64,000 nucleotides of DNA from JBMYYR01 sp965243605 (GCA_965243605.1 CBDEVQ010000089.1:1-64000), one strand, 5' to 3'; positions 41,586 through 52,037 are shown, numbered from the stretch's first letter. Made by a program: numbers and translations. Notes: generated by a model from the letters alone, not told the origin.

Positions 41586-44500
41586 TTAATATTGGATTGG
41601 TAAATTTTGACGTGTCGTTTGAAGCGTTTTAATTCCACGTGTTGTTTCCTTCTTAATTTGAAATAAATTACGATTAATGTCATAATCATATAAAGTTGCT
41701 AAATTCTGATTATCTAATTCAGCTAATACTTTATAATCCGTAGGGTCGTACACGATGGTTTTCATTGAAGAGTTAAACGGATGAATACGTATATCATCAA
41801 TATAAGTGTCTTCACTTACACCATCCCATTCTAATTGCAGCCCATGTTCTAAAACTGATGATTGAATTAAGCTAGAATTCACTTTAGCAATAAGATCTGT
41901 TCTTACCCAACCTTCAATTGGAGGAGTAACTTGAATTTGTACATCTTCTATATCCATTTCAGTTTTAAAAGATTGACCTAGTGTATTAGTATAGAAATAA
42001 TACAATTTCACATTTGGACATAATCCTTCACAAGAGTTAGTGTTTTTCACCCAATAACTAAATACATATTTTTTAGTTGGATCAAAATCTTTCCCTCGCC
42101 TTACAACATGACAATCTGAATCAATTTTTAACGAGTGACTACCCGTATGTGCTTCACTATTACTTACTGTAGCTGAATTTACAGCTGTTGGTATAAAAAA
42201 TAGATTTCCTATTTCTAATCCACTTACATCTGTACCCACATCCGTTTGTTCAAAATCATAACATCCAATTTCACCAAAACGGGCGTTTCCAGAAACAGCT
42301 ACAGGTACAGTATTATCAAACCCTATAAGCTCTGTGGAATATTGATCTAATGCATTTTTACTCTCTAAAGCAAACCCGTATGGACTATACTTAGTCATTT
42401 CATTTGTCTTTGTCCATTCCGAATTATTACTCTGATCTTCCCAATCAAATGGTTTAAATAACGAATATACTCCAGACATTGATAAATCAGACTCTTCTAA
42501 AGTCGCATCCCCCTTATAATCAACACGTACACGTTCAATTTCCGGATTCACAACAAACGACTTATAAGGTTTCCAAATTCCTTTAGCACCACTTCTATAT
42601 TTTGATGATTCAGGAATATCTGTTGATGAATTTCCTAAAAAGGCATTCTCTCCATAAAGCAATTTGTCATTATTCCAATCGTCTTTATATGTAACAGCAT
42701 TAGCATCTAAAACATCATAACATACCTTGAATGCTTCATACCAACTCTGTTTAAGTAAATCAGGCAAATCAATACTAATCCATGAGTATGTTACCTCTTC
42801 ACCTGTTTGAGGAGAAATTTCTTGACATTCTATTTCAGTTGGTGAAGCAAAATAATAGAATGCACCAGTATTTACACAAGGTAATGGGTTATCATTTATT
42901 TTGTCGTAAATAAATTGTTCTATTACATCGTTATCACTAATAGTAGATTCATCTTCTTCTTCATGGCTTTCTATTTTTAAATATAGATCTCCTGTAAAAG
43001 GAACATAGTTATCTCCAAAACAACTTGCATTAGGGAATGCATCATAGCCTATTTGATAATAATCAACCTTTAAAGTGTATCCAGGACACGCATTAGTTTC
43101 ATTAAATATTTTAGTACGTTTACTCTCACTAAAACTTTCAGTATTTATCCTATCGTAACTACACCCTACTGTGTTAGGTAAATCAATTTCTTCTATAATA
43201 TGTCTACTCATTGGCTGAAGTCCGTTTAACCATTGAAATATTTCATGCTGACCAAACATTAAACCTGCAATGTTTTCATTTAAACTAAGAACAGATCCTA
43301 TAGAAGCCGTTAACTGATTTGTATTTCCTGATTTCACAATCTTAAAACGGTATTCATCACCAGGTATTATTTCTATATCTTCATTGAAATCACTAGCACC
43401 TGTAGGTGTATAGATATTATAGTACCCTCCTAAATCTAACTGTGTATTATTTACCCCTGAAACTGAATAGTGCCCTAAGTATTCATTAGTAGACTCTTTA
43501 TATAAACTCACTAAGTCTCCAGGCCTAAATGCAGACAATGCATTTTGATTTGTACTACCAAATGAGAAAGATGCTTTACTACCTGAAAAATAACCAGTAG
43601 GTTTCATATATATTTCTTTACCCAAATTCTCGTACGCAGCACCCATTTGAGGATAACGTTGATGAGCAAGCATTTCTAACGCGTGTGTTTCCTTATATTG
43701 ATCATTATTTACTGAAACCAACATTGGTTTTCCTGAATACACATCGTACACATTATTTTTGGTTACAATACGTTGACCTTTATTAAACTGAATTGTTTTA
43801 GACAACACCCCTCTACGATTAACAACCTCATTAGAAACCAAAGAACTATACCCTGAAACATCTAAACTAAACTGGAGTTGATAATCCATTGCTGGAGGAA
43901 TAGGAAGTGTAAAAGAAGGAACATCCAAATTATACGCTTCTCCAAGTGTATAATTTCTTGATTTTTGATAACGAGTATCTAAATAAAACTCTCTGGACTC
44001 TCCTAAGTTCTTTTTAGTAATCGCACTTTTATCTCCCATAACCCAAGCTTCAGGATCAAGAATATTTTTATAACTTCCATCGTAGTGTCTAACTTTCTTA
44101 GTTTGATACTCATACTTGGTATAAGTTAATGGCTGATGATCTACATCATCATCAAACAAATCTTGTGTTGTTTTATATGAAGATACTTGTTTAACCTTTC
44201 CAGCCATATCATTTAAATGTACTCTATATCCCTGAGAATAAGCTGCAAAATTAGCTGTAAATGACCCTATATAAGGTAAAGCTATATTCGTTTTAACATC
44301 AGAAACTTTATTTTTTGCATTACTATGTTGTATAACTACAGGGAAATCTTTATTCGTATAGAATTCATGTACTTGTTTTCCTGCACCTGACTTCTCTGTT
44401 AAACGTTCAGTACCTTCTATTTCTTCATCTCTAACTATATTTTCTACAATTACCTTAGAATACCCTACCATAGGTGATGGTTGGAATTGTTCTCCATAAG

Positions 44501-47500
44501 TGTCTTCTACATACCGTGCTTCATTATCAATGATATATGAATCACCTTTATAATATAAAGGTTGCTTAAATGGATTTTCTTCACTACCAACAAGTGGTTC
44601 ATATGAACACACTCCATAAGAATTCCCTTTATCATCTTCATATTGAAATGTTTGACCATAGAGCATATCACTAGCATCACCCCCAGCCATGCTACTCCAA
44701 TTATCATTTAATGTAATCTGTGAGACACGATGACCTCCTCCAAATTTTTTCCCTACAGAATTTAAACGTATAAAGGATTTATAATACATATTTTCAGAAC
44801 CAGGGTTCGTATCAATTGGTATAAACTTACTTGAACTTCCCTTTTTCATTGCTACCTTATAATATCCCTTAAACACATCAGTAAAATCAGATAATAACTG
44901 TATAACATTAACTACATCAAATGCAGCTTCTAAAAAGTTATCGCTTACAGGCTCACTTATTACTTCTGGACGTTCGTTCTTAATATAGCGGATTCCACCT
45001 GCCCTTACAGGATGTGTCTTAATTTTCTTTCCTAAAGACGCTGGTTTTAGTTTCAATAATATATATTCATCTCCTCCTTCAATATAGTCTCCTCCTGAAG
45101 AATCTAAAACTGGAGAAATAACAGAACTTCCATGCTCTAATTTCCCATACCCTTCAACATAATCATTATGATTAGGAGACAACTCCATAAATATCTTAAA
45201 ATAAACATTCGAAATATTTGAAAGAGCTGCATCTAAATTAAATAGACTATTGTTTATAGGTTTTTTAACAACAAGATATTTACTTTTATTAATCTTATCA
45301 TTATTGTCTAATAATTTATATGATGTTTTAGAATCCTCAATCTCCTTGGATGCAAAACCAATAACCTCATACATCTGCATAGCCTTTTTATCTTGGACAT
45401 AACTATACGTATCTTTCTCATAACTAATATTAATATCAGCCCCTGACGGCAATGTTATTCGATTTAAATTCCATAGTCCAGCTTCCTTATCGCTTGTAGC
45501 CTTATCTAGATCTTGGTTGACATAAGGAAACAAATTATAATCTGACTCACTCATTGTTGAAGCATAGTTCCCCCAACGGTCTATTTTATACGGACTATAT
45601 ACATTATCAATAGCATCACCTAACTCATACTCAAATCCATATCTATTTAATGCACCTCCATACTTATCTGCACCAGTTCCTCGAGAAAACCAAACATTAG
45701 TTAATGTTAATTTAGCCTTATTTAAGCTCGTAGAATTTTTTGTATTCTTACACAATAAATAGTCGTATTCAAAATGCACAGTTTTTATTAGAGTTTCAGC
45801 TTCATTATTCATGCGTAACTCTATTGTATTTAACCTTTTCATAGATTCTCCTAATTCGTAATTAGGACCAGAGCTCAAATCTGGATCTTTTTGATCCTCT
45901 GAACTTACCCCTTTTGCATCTTCACGATTTTCGGTATTAAAAACTGCTTTATGTGTTTTTGTTTCAATGGTACTTAAATAATAAATTTCCTTTCTACCGT
46001 ATGTAAAATTGGCTTTATCATCATGTTTATTACTCCCTACACTTGTTGGATGACCTATTGCTAAATTGGCATCAAAAAATGGAGCTCTCCATTCATAATC
46101 AGATGTCGCCAAATCATAATTAAAAAGCACATATGACCCAAAATCATCTTTTGATGGTCCATTACCCGTTAAATCCACATAATCTGCTGAATAAATCCCT
46201 GTTAAATGAAATGCATGTGCATAAGCAGGAGTTTTAACATGCTCATAAAACTCATCCTTTCCTTTTTTATTCATTTTCTTCTTTTCTGAAGAATTATAAG
46301 GAACCGTTTTCTTTACTTTACCTAGGTCAGTAGTAACTTCTTTAATTGAAAATGCATATGTATTCGTTTCAGTATTCATGGCCGGAAGGCCATACACATA
46401 ACGCATTCCCGAAGAATTGACAACACTGACCTCTCCCATTAAATCTTCATGATTTTCAATTGAAAGATTCCATTTATCATCCATATCAGGATGAGGAAAT
46501 AAATATGAATAATAGCCTGAATGATCACTCGCGTCCTTTAATTCTTTTATAGTTTTAAAAGACATAGCGTCACCAATAAACTCATTACGATGTAAAAAGT
46601 TATGTGAAACTGAACTCAATGGATTAACACTATGCTTAACTCCAAATTTATTAGGATCAGCATCTCCAAAAATACTTAACTTTTTACTTATTGAAGTTAC
46701 TTTTGATGATACGGCTTTTAATGATGAACTATTTGTAAGTTGAGAAGCTGACATTTCCCCCGTATTTTTAAAATAATAAGGTTTAAAATGAGGGTGATTT
46801 TTTTTATAATCCAAATTTTTAAATCCATAATCTGCACCAGATAATAAAGGAATTATAGACTGCCAACGTCCACTTACTGTAGTATTGGAGCTATAATTTT
46901 TATCTTTCCCTAAATGGGTTCCTCCACCTATTCCACCTTCTATACTCCACTCAAATCCATCAGACTCAGACTCCACTTTAGGATCTCCAAGAATTCCAAC
47001 ATCTGTTCGCATAGCACGAAAACTCCCTCCTATTCCATGACCAGAAGCACTAAATACATCATTTGTGTATACAGGCAGAGGTAAACGTGGACTATCATGA
47101 TGAATTGCTCCATCATTTTCTCGGTTAAAATCCAGTAGACCATGTTTATCTGCATTTTCTGAATATAAATACCCATAACTCTTCACATTCTTGTATTCAT
47201 CAACTGCAATTAACCTAGATTCTGTTTTTGCAGCCCAGATATCAACTTTTGCAGTTGTTCCAAATGCTGCAAATCCCACTTCAAACATTCCTTTATTTGA
47301 AGTTTCATCCATTCTAAAACTTGATGAAGGCATAAACGTATTATAAGTATTGGTTGAAAAACCTATACTTCCACCACCACCTTTATAAGTAAACGCTGAT
47401 TTGTTTGGCTTTATTGGTGTTACACTCAAACCAAAATTGGTTGGCAAAGCACCTTGACGTGAATGTAGTGTTTTTGATAAATTTAATCCAAACTGCTGAG

Positions 47501-48164
47501 ACGCCTTCTTAAATGTTCCTGTGATCGATAATGAAGGGGTAATACTTGATCCATTTTGAGTATCCGTTGTAAACCCTAATCCAACTTTTGCTTTACCAAA
47601 AGCTTCAAAACTGGCATTAAATCCTTTAGTAATATCTACCCCTCTATAATTATTATAACGAATTCCTAAACTTGCTCCAATACCAGCATTGGCTTTCTTT
47701 TCTTTTGCAAAATCACCAACAAAGATAATTTCAGATCCAAGTCCAAGATTAAAAGCACCTCCCATAGATAATGTTGTACTTGGTTTAATGTATCGATCTT
47801 TAACAATTACATCTCCATTAAAATCATCAGGTAAACCTCGAAGACCTCTTGTTAGTACTCCTGGATTTAAATTCCAACCTAACCCAACCCAAGATGCTTC
47901 CTCTTCCATACCTACACCAGCATGATAAGCCATATTTATTGGATAACCTCCATTAGGTCCAGGAACAGTTAATAAAGGAATATTATAGTTGAAATCTCCA
48001 CTAAATACATCAACCATTTGATTCGTTGAAACAGGTTCAAAACTTTGCACTTCTGGTTGGGAAGGCCCACCAGTTAACGCAAAAGCCTGATAAGGAAAAA
48101 TGGATTGAATGAATATTAAATTAGCCAACACAAATGGCCCTATTTTAAATTTTGTATTTAACAT
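41586..48164 (-). CDS. Giant secreted TcB/SpvB-like protein of the RHS operon
   Basis: 2192 residues with a long signal peptide ending QAFA. The start of the mature part (PSQPEVQSFEPVSTNQMVD then FSGDFNYNIPLLTVPGPNGGYPINMAYHAG) and GWNLNPGVLTRGLRG is the N-terminal pattern of large Bacteroidota proteins that precede RHS repeats. A long central region follows. Near 2050-2150 there is a lectin- or CBM-like domain (SHSLKIDSDCHVV, YWVKNTN, DDIRIHPFN), and the C-terminus ends in half a YD repeat (YDPTDYKVLAELDNQNLATLYDYDINRN). It has no toxin tip. It is in operon with the RHS/tip protein (32301) and Skp-like chaperone, resembling a split Tc B/C shell. Export would be Sec, then an outer-membrane route, possibly T9SS; no C-terminal sorting domain is seen. 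Confidence 0.78.
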   Translation of the reverse strand: MLNTKFKIGPFVLANLIFIQSIFPYQAFALTGGPSQPEVQSFEPVSTNQMVDVFSGDFNYNIPLLTVPGPNGGYPINMAYHAGVGMEEEASWVGLGWNLNPGVLTRGLRGLPDDFNGDVIVKDRYIKPSTTLSMGGAFNLGLGSEIIFVGDFAKEKKANAGIGASLGIRYNNYRGVDITKGFNASFEAFGKAKVGLGFTTDTQNGSSITPSLSITGTFKKASQQFGLNLSKTLHSRQGALPTNFGLSVTPIKPNKSAFTYKGGGGSIGFSTNTYNTFMPSSSFRMDETSNKGMFEVGFAAFGTTAKVDIWAAKTESRLIAVDEYKNVKSYGYLYSENADKHGLLDFNRENDGAIHHDSPRLPLPVYTNDVFSASGHGIGGSFRAMRTDVGILGDPKVESESDGFEWSIEGGIGGGTHLGKDKNYSSNTTVSGRWQSIIPLLSGADYGFKNLDYKKNHPHFKPYYFKNTGEMSASQLTNSSSLKAVSSKVTSISKKLSIFGDADPNKFGVKHSVNPLSSVSHNFLHRNEFIGDAMSFKTIKELKDASDHSGYYSYLFPHPDMDDKWNLSIENHEDLMGEVSVVNSSGMRYVYGLPAMNTETNTYAFSIKEVTTDLGKVKKTVPYNSSEKKKMNKKGKDEFYEHVKTPAYAHAFHLTGIYSADYVDLTGNGPSKDDFGSYVLFNYDLATSDYEWRAPFFDANLAIGHPTSVGSNKHDDKANFTYGRKEIYYLSTIETKTHKAVFNTENREDAKGVSSEDQKDPDLSSGPNYELGESMKRLNTIELRMNNEAETLIKTVHFEYDYLLCKNTKNSTSLNKAKLTLTNVWFSRGTGADKYGGALNRYGFEYELGDAIDNVYSPYKIDRWGNYASTMSESDYNLFPYVNQDLDKATSDKEAGLWNLNRITLPSGADINISYEKDTYSYVQDKKAMQMYEVIGFASKEIEDSKTSYKLLDNNDKINKSKYLVVKKPINNSLFNLDAALSNISNVYFKIFMELSPNHNDYVEGYGKLEHGSSVISPVLDSSGGDYIEGGDEYILLKLKPASLGKKIKTHPVRAGGIRYIKNERPEVISEPVSDNFLEAAFDVVNVIQLLSDFTDVFKGYYKVAMKKGSSSKFIPIDTNPGSENMYYKSFIRLNSVGKKFGGGHRVSQITLNDNWSSMAGGDASDMLYGQTFQYEDDKGNSYGVCSYEPLVGSEENPFKQPLYYKGDSYIIDNEARYVEDTYGEQFQPSPMVGYSKVIVENIVRDEEIEGTERLTEKSGAGKQVHEFYTNKDFPVVIQHSNAKNKVSDVKTNIALPYIGSFTANFAAYSQGYRVHLNDMAGKVKQVSSYKTTQDLFDDDVDHQPLTYTKYEYQTKKVRHYDGSYKNILDPEAWVMGDKSAITKKNLGESREFYLDTRYQKSRNYTLGEAYNLDVPSFTLPIPPAMDYQLQFSLDVSGYSSLVSNEVVNRRGVLSKTIQFNKGQRIVTKNNVYDVYSGKPMLVSVNNDQYKETHALEMLAHQRYPQMGAAYENLGKEIYMKPTGYFSGSKASFSFGSTNQNALSAFRPGDLVSLYKESTNEYLGHYSVSGVNNTQLDLGGYYNIYTPTGASDFNEDIEIIPGDEYRFKIVKSGNTNQLTASIGSVLSLNENIAGLMFGQHEIFQWLNGLQPMSRHIIEEIDLPNTVGCSYDRINTESFSESKRTKIFNETNACPGYTLKVDYYQIGYDAFPNASCFGDNYVPFTGDLYLKIESHEEEDESTISDNDVIEQFIYDKINDNPLPCVNTGAFYYFASPTEIECQEISPQTGEEVTYSWISIDLPDLLKQSWYEAFKVCYDVLDANAVTYKDDWNNDKLLYGENAFLGNSSTDIPESSKYRSGAKGIWKPYKSFVVNPEIERVRVDYKGDATLEESDLSMSGVYSLFKPFDWEDQSNNSEWTKTNEMTKYSPYGFALESKNALDQYSTELIGFDNTVPVAVSGNARFGEIGCYDFEQTDVGTDVSGLEIGNLFFIPTAVNSATVSNSEAHTGSHSLKIDSDCHVVRRGKDFDPTKKYVFSYWVKNTNSCEGLCPNVKLYYFYTNTLGQSFKTEMDIEDVQIQVTPPIEGWVRTDLIAKVNSSLIQSSVLEHGLQLEWDGVSEDTYIDDIRIHPFNSSMKTIVYDPTDYKVLAELDNQNLATLYDYDINRNLFQIKKETTRGIKTLQTTRQNLPIQY

Positions 48165-48168
48165 TTTA

Positions 48169-48774
48169 TTACATTTTTAGTGTTGGTTGATTATTTAATA
48201 CTTCTAAACTTTGTGTAAATTGTAGTTTCCCCAAATTAAATAGGCGTTCCTCATAAATAAAGGTTTGCTTACCACTAGATTTTGATGATTTAGGAAAGGT
48301 TAACAAGAGAATCAATCCTTTTTGCATTCCATAACTCCGTTCAAAATAGCTGTCGATACAATGGATTGTATCTGAAGATTCTACAATGTAAAAATCAGGT
48401 TGAATATCAGACAATAAAAATTCTAAACGCCCAACATAATCCTGAGTATTTGTTGCCCCGAAATTTACTAACGAAGACTCACCATCAGCATGAGATACAG
48501 AAAGCTTATAATAGTCAAAATGAGAATACCGTAATTGAATACTGTCATTAATAGCCTTAGGAGATGATCTGAAATCCATGAGCATTTTATAATCGGATGG
48601 TATATACTCTAAATTTGTAACTATACCTCCCACTTGTTTCTGCCAAAACATTTCACTTGACTGCACCCAAGAAATATAATCAGATCTACTATAAACTTCT
48701 TGACTTAAATCCTTTTTACAACTCATAAAAAAAGCAAAAAGTAATCCTATAAAACTATATTTAATCCCCTTCAT
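48169..48774 (-). CDS. Lipoprotein of the RHS operon
   Basis: 201 residues with a signal peptide MKGIKYSFIGLLFAFFMSC (lipobox FMSC). The mature part has a WVQSSEMFWQKQVGGIVTNLEYIPSDYKMLMDFR segment and a beta-rich C-terminal half with RSYGMQKGLILLLTFP. No known family. It overlaps the end of the Skp-like chaperone gene by 14 bp and is followed 4 bp later by the giant 2192-residue gene, so it is translationally linked to both. An outer-membrane tether or adaptor for the exported shell is possible. Confidence 0.65.
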   Translation of the reverse strand: MKGIKYSFIGLLFAFFMSCKKDLSQEVYSRSDYISWVQSSEMFWQKQVGGIVTNLEYIPSDYKMLMDFRSSPKAINDSIQLRYSHFDYYKLSVSHADGESSLVNFGATNTQDYVGRLEFLLSDIQPDFYIVESSDTIHCIDSYFERSYGMQKGLILLLTFPKSSKSSGKQTFIYEERLFNLGKLQFTQSLEVLNNQPTLKM

Positions 48775-49246
48775 ATTTTTTATTAATATAAGTCAACATT
48801 TCATCAGTTACATCCAAATCTTGAGCCCCATACATAACTTGTCCTTCTCCTTTCACGCCTAAAATAATATCATATTTAGAATGAGATCCAAAATCTTTAA
48901 CGTAGGTATTAATTTGTTTCCAAATCTGATCGTCATACTGTAAACCTAAACGCTCAATTTCCTGTGTATAATCCTGCTGATATGAACCATAAAGTGAAGC
49001 ATACTTGTTATACTTTTCTGATTCTTTATCCAATTTTAAAATTTCGACTTCTAAACTATCTAAATGAATTTTTCTGAGTGATTTAACATGGTCATATTTC
49101 TCAGTTAATTCTTTAGTTAAATCAAAATTTTGATATACCTGATTTAAATCAACATAAGCTGCTGGTTTAGATGAATATGCCATCACCATAAAGACAGTAA
49201 TCCCTAATAACCAAATTACTAATACCCATTGTACAATCTTATTCAT
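48761..49246 (-). CDS. Skp/OmpH-like periplasmic chaperone
   Basis: About 161 residues from MNKIVQWVLVIWLLGITVFMVMA. It has the OmpH/Skp layout: a signal anchor, AAYVDLNQVYQNFDLTKELTEKYDHVKS (the family start 'igyVDlqrvl..s..gk.....'), a long central coiled coil (LRKIHLDSLEVEILKLDKESEKYNKYASLYGSYQQDYTQEIERLG), and a C-terminal YDIILGVKGEGQVMYG...DVTDEMLTYIN, which is the Skp ending where the typical 'vl..g..vly.~~~~dlT~~v~~~ln' stands. Skp is normally a housekeeping chaperone for outer-membrane proteins near bamA. Here it is built into the RHS operon, suggesting dedicated chaperoning of a giant exported protein. Its start overlaps the upstream gene's stop. Confidence 0.85.
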   Translation of the reverse strand: MNKIVQWVLVIWLLGITVFMVMAYSSKPAAYVDLNQVYQNFDLTKELTEKYDHVKSLRKIHLDSLEVEILKLDKESEKYNKYASLYGSYQQDYTQEIERLGLQYDDQIWKQINTYVKDFGSHSKYDIILGVKGEGQVMYGAQDLDVTDEMLTYINKKYEGD

Positions 49247-49257
49247 AATTATTTTCA

Positions 49258-50133
49258 CTAATTTTTATATACAAAATCGAAATAACGATACTCTCCCTTA
49301 TTTCCATAAATTTCTATTCGATAATGGTCATTAACCTTTAAATCCCCTTGTGATATCAATTCTGTTAATCCACATTGATATGTATTTAAACCTCTTTCCA
49401 CAGGGAAATCACGTTTGGGTACAAGCTTACGTTTCCCATCTGAAATATTATAAATACTAAATGACAATTGAGACCCTTCACTTTGATGGTATCTCTCTTG
49501 GTAATAAAACCCCAACTGATCTCCTATTTCAATTACCCGAGTATTTTTCTTTGTTGTAACCATATTAATGGATACTGTTGGTTGAATACGTTCATTTGCA
49601 AAACTTGCTTTAACATCTGGTAATATAGAGCCTACTGTATGTGATGAACCAGAAACAAACAAATCTATTGTTACGTTTCTACCTGACACATATATTAGCT
49701 TCTCGTTATGGAAATAATGTATCCTATTGTTAATTTTATGAATCTCTATTAAATCTCCTATTACTAGTCCAGGGCCAACTAAGCGCTTAGTTCCGGACTC
49801 ATAAATATACAATCTACGTTGTGCTTGATATAAAGCATACTCAATATCTCTATAATGATTTGTTGTACTATTACGCCCTAAACCTACCATTTTATAACTA
49901 CTAACCTCTTGTACAACGATCTCTATCTCTCCATCTTCGGAAAGAGGTAAAACATCTTTAGAAACACTTCCTGAATTCCACCCTTTAGCAGAGCACTTTA
50001 TTTGCCTTCCTGAAGATTCACAATATCCTGTTACTCTGTCCCACTCTATTGAATTTAAAGTTTGAGCATTTCCACTCTTCAATACTAAGACAAAGCATAA
50101 AATAGAAAGCACCCATTTTATATTTATTTTCAT
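49258..50133 (-). CDS. Secreted hypothetical protein of the RHS operon
   Basis: 291 residues with a signal peptide ending KSGNAQ. The middle has a carbohydrate-binding or SPRY/concanavalin-like appearance: IEIVVQEVSSYKMVGLGRNSTTNHYRDIEYALYQAQRRLYIYESG, a beta-sandwich style seen in Bacteroidota adhesins. It ends with a strand-rich tail. It shares an overlap with the Skp-like gene's start and lies 25 bp downstream of the 50159-50617 gene. As second gene of the RHS operon it could be a surface subunit or target-binding factor. Confidence 0.6.
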   Translation of the reverse strand: MKINIKWVLSILCFVLVLKSGNAQTLNSIEWDRVTGYCESSGRQIKCSAKGWNSGSVSKDVLPLSEDGEIEIVVQEVSSYKMVGLGRNSTTNHYRDIEYALYQAQRRLYIYESGTKRLVGPGLVIGDLIEIHKINNRIHYFHNEKLIYVSGRNVTIDLFVSGSSHTVGSILPDVKASFANERIQPTVSINMVTTKKNTRVIEIGDQLGFYYQERYHQSEGSQLSFSIYNISDGKRKLVPKRDFPVERGLNTYQCGLTELISQGDLKVNDHYRIEIYGNKGEYRYFDFVYKN

Positions 50134-50158
50134 TCTAAATTATTTTTACTATTAGTTA

Positions 50159-50617
50159 TTATCTTTCAATATTTCCCGAAAAAGGTATTGTATGATGTCC
50201 TAAACTATCTTCTAACTCTATAGAATAATGCAATAAACTATCTACAGTATATTCACCAACTTTTATGTTAATAAAATTGGCATATGTATCATAAACTAAA
50301 TTGATGGTTGATATATTTGAATTCACACTATAGGATTGTGATAATACATTTGAATCTCCTATACTTTTACCAATGTTAATATGAACCTGATCGACTAAGG
50401 AAGAATCTTCTACTTCTACTATAAATATTATTTCAAATTCACTTACATCAGTCATTAAATCATCCATAGTGATATCTACTAAAGTATCTACGACTGATGT
50501 TGAATCTTCAGATATTACAAGAACCGTTGCACAGTCAATAATTGATAAATTCTGAGCTTTAACAAGTCCTATACAAAAAAGACAAATTACACAAATTAAG
50601 TATTTCATTTTCAACAT
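50159..50617 (-). CDS. Secreted hypothetical protein, first gene of the RHS operon
   Basis: About 152 residues (or 149 from MKYLICVICLFCIGLVKAQ at 50608), with a signal peptide and a small acidic beta-sandwich-like domain (VLVISEDSTSVVDTLVDITMDD, FEIIFIVEVEDSSLVDQVHINIG, INLVYDTYANFINIKVGEYTV). No known family. It begins the leftward RHS operon; an AT-rich 300-bp region with no other gene lies upstream and must hold the promoter. Function unknown. Confidence 0.6.
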   Translation of the reverse strand: MLKMKYLICVICLFCIGLVKAQNLSIIDCATVLVISEDSTSVVDTLVDITMDDLMTDVSEFEIIFIVEVEDSSLVDQVHINIGKSIGDSNVLSQSYSVNSNISTINLVYDTYANFINIKVGEYTVDSLLHYSIELEDSLGHHTIPFSGNIER

Positions 50618-50921
50618 TATTATATGTATTTCATTATTCTAATAAGTGATCAAAATTATAGTAAAATACCTTAATTTCAAAATTGATTACTAAACTTTCA
50701 TAAAGTGTATTTTTATTTTTTTTTAAAAAAAAATAAACTTCACACCAAGGTTACTTACCAAGTACTGTAGATATAAACAACTTCTAAAAAAACAACATTA
50801 ACTATTGTTATATATTTTTTTTAAAAAATTAATTATATTTAAACAGTATAAAACAAATAACTCCTTTAATTGTTCTTCTAAATATTATTTATTTCCTTCA
50901 ATTTTAGTTTTATTTCATTAC
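50618..50921. other. Gene-free region with the RHS operon promoter
   Basis: About 304 bp, very AT-rich with long A/T runs around 50710-50880. No palindrome or regulatory box stands out; a Bacteroidota-type promoter cannot be placed with confidence. Confidence 0.5.
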
Positions 50922-51590
50922 TTATTTAATCCATTCTACAGTTGCAACAGCATCTTTCCATAATTCAGCAATTGCACCATCTGTTAGGTAATTAAAATAA
51001 TTTTCAAAGTCAATTAGAATAGATTTTGCTTTTTCTTCGCCATTTATTGCAAGGAGTTCTAATTTACCAATGATCAACTCTAGATCTTCAAGTTCTCCTC
51101 TCAATTTCATATTTTCGAGTTCGATATAAAACGCATCGATCCGTTCTTTTTTTATTGTAATATTATGGTAATATGTCAATTGCCCAGTTGAAATTATATC
51201 ATTCCCTTTTTCATATATCCGTTCAATACCAATTGGTAATGGCATCCATTCCCAATTTTCTCCTGCTGGATAGAGTCTAAGCTCAATAATTTCTAATGCA
51301 TTATTCTTTATGGAAACTTTACAGTTTTGAAGCGCCTCATATTCAACATACACAGTACCGGTTTCACAATTAAATACGTTAAATTCTGAGATTAACAACT
51401 CGTTATCTGCAGTTCTATTTTGTTCAAACCCACAAACTGATATTTTTTGACCATTTGAAAAATTGTATATCAAATTGGGTATATCTTGATCATTTGAACC
51501 AATTCCTTTATAGCATCTACAGTCTTTATTTTGTCCAAAAGAAATAACGGAATTAAGCAAAAAGAAACTAAGTATTAATATATTTTTCAT
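50922..51590 (-). CDS. Secreted hypothetical protein
   Basis: 222 residues with signal peptide MKNILILSFFLLNSVISFG. The mature part starts QNKDCRCYKGIGSNDQDIPNLIYNFSNGQKISVCG with several Cys residues, then a beta-rich segment with GENWEWMPLPIG, and ends in a helical region with EELELIIGKLELLA-like leucine-rich acidic helices and TDGAIAELWKDAVATVEW. No family recognised. It is transcribed leftward towards the RHS operon but ends 300 bp before it and is probably a separate unit. Confidence 0.6.
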   Translation of the reverse strand: MKNILILSFFLLNSVISFGQNKDCRCYKGIGSNDQDIPNLIYNFSNGQKISVCGFEQNRTADNELLISEFNVFNCETGTVYVEYEALQNCKVSIKNNALEIIELRLYPAGENWEWMPLPIGIERIYEKGNDIISTGQLTYYHNITIKKERIDAFYIELENMKLRGELEDLELIIGKLELLAINGEEKAKSILIDFENYFNYLTDGAIAELWKDAVATVEWIK

Positions 51591-51858
51591 GATTCTAATT
51601 TACTATTATTTATTCTATAATATTTGTGATTTTATAACTTCCAAAATGGTATCCATACGTTTACAGACTCTTAGGGATTGTTCTAAATTATATTCGAATT
51701 ATAAAAACTCTTTCTCACTTGAGTTTCTTTACGATCCATTCTTCTTCTTTTTTTGTTGTTATTGCATGATGTCCAAAAGGCAACATGTCAAGAATACTAA
51801 TAATAGATAAATTAGGATTCATATCAACATTTGACAGATAATACGTTTTAAAACGCTC
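51591..51858. other. Intergenic stretch with remnant sequence
   Basis: About 270 bp between the secreted protein and a pseudogene fragment. Its right part (51811-51858) is the first piece of a 681-bp-offset repeat shared with 52492-52539. No further gene is seen. Confidence 0.4.
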
Positions 51859-52032
51859 TTAATATTCATCAAAATAACCTCTCCATATTCCATGTAAAAC
51901 AACATTATGAGCAGCATCAGCACGGTAATAGGAATCAATTTCATATATAAATTCTCCTTTACTATGAGTATATTTAAATATTCTAGTTTTCCCTTCTCCT
52001 AATTGTCTAGAGAAGTTCCCAGACCCTTTTTG
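51859..52032 (-). pseudogene. C-terminal fragment duplicate of the gene at 52540-53007
   Basis: Read leftward it encodes GEGKTRIFKYTHSKGEFIYE, then DSYYRADAAHNVVLHGIWRGYFDEY and a stop. This matches GEGKTKIFRYLHEKGEFLYE and DSYYPADAAHNNILHKMWTGYFDEV of the upstream gene. There is no start, and the N-terminal two thirds are missing. Downstream of the stop both copies share about 50 bp of nearly identical untranslated sequence, and the offset is 681 bp throughout. Confidence 0.75.
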
Positions 52033-52037
52033 ATATA

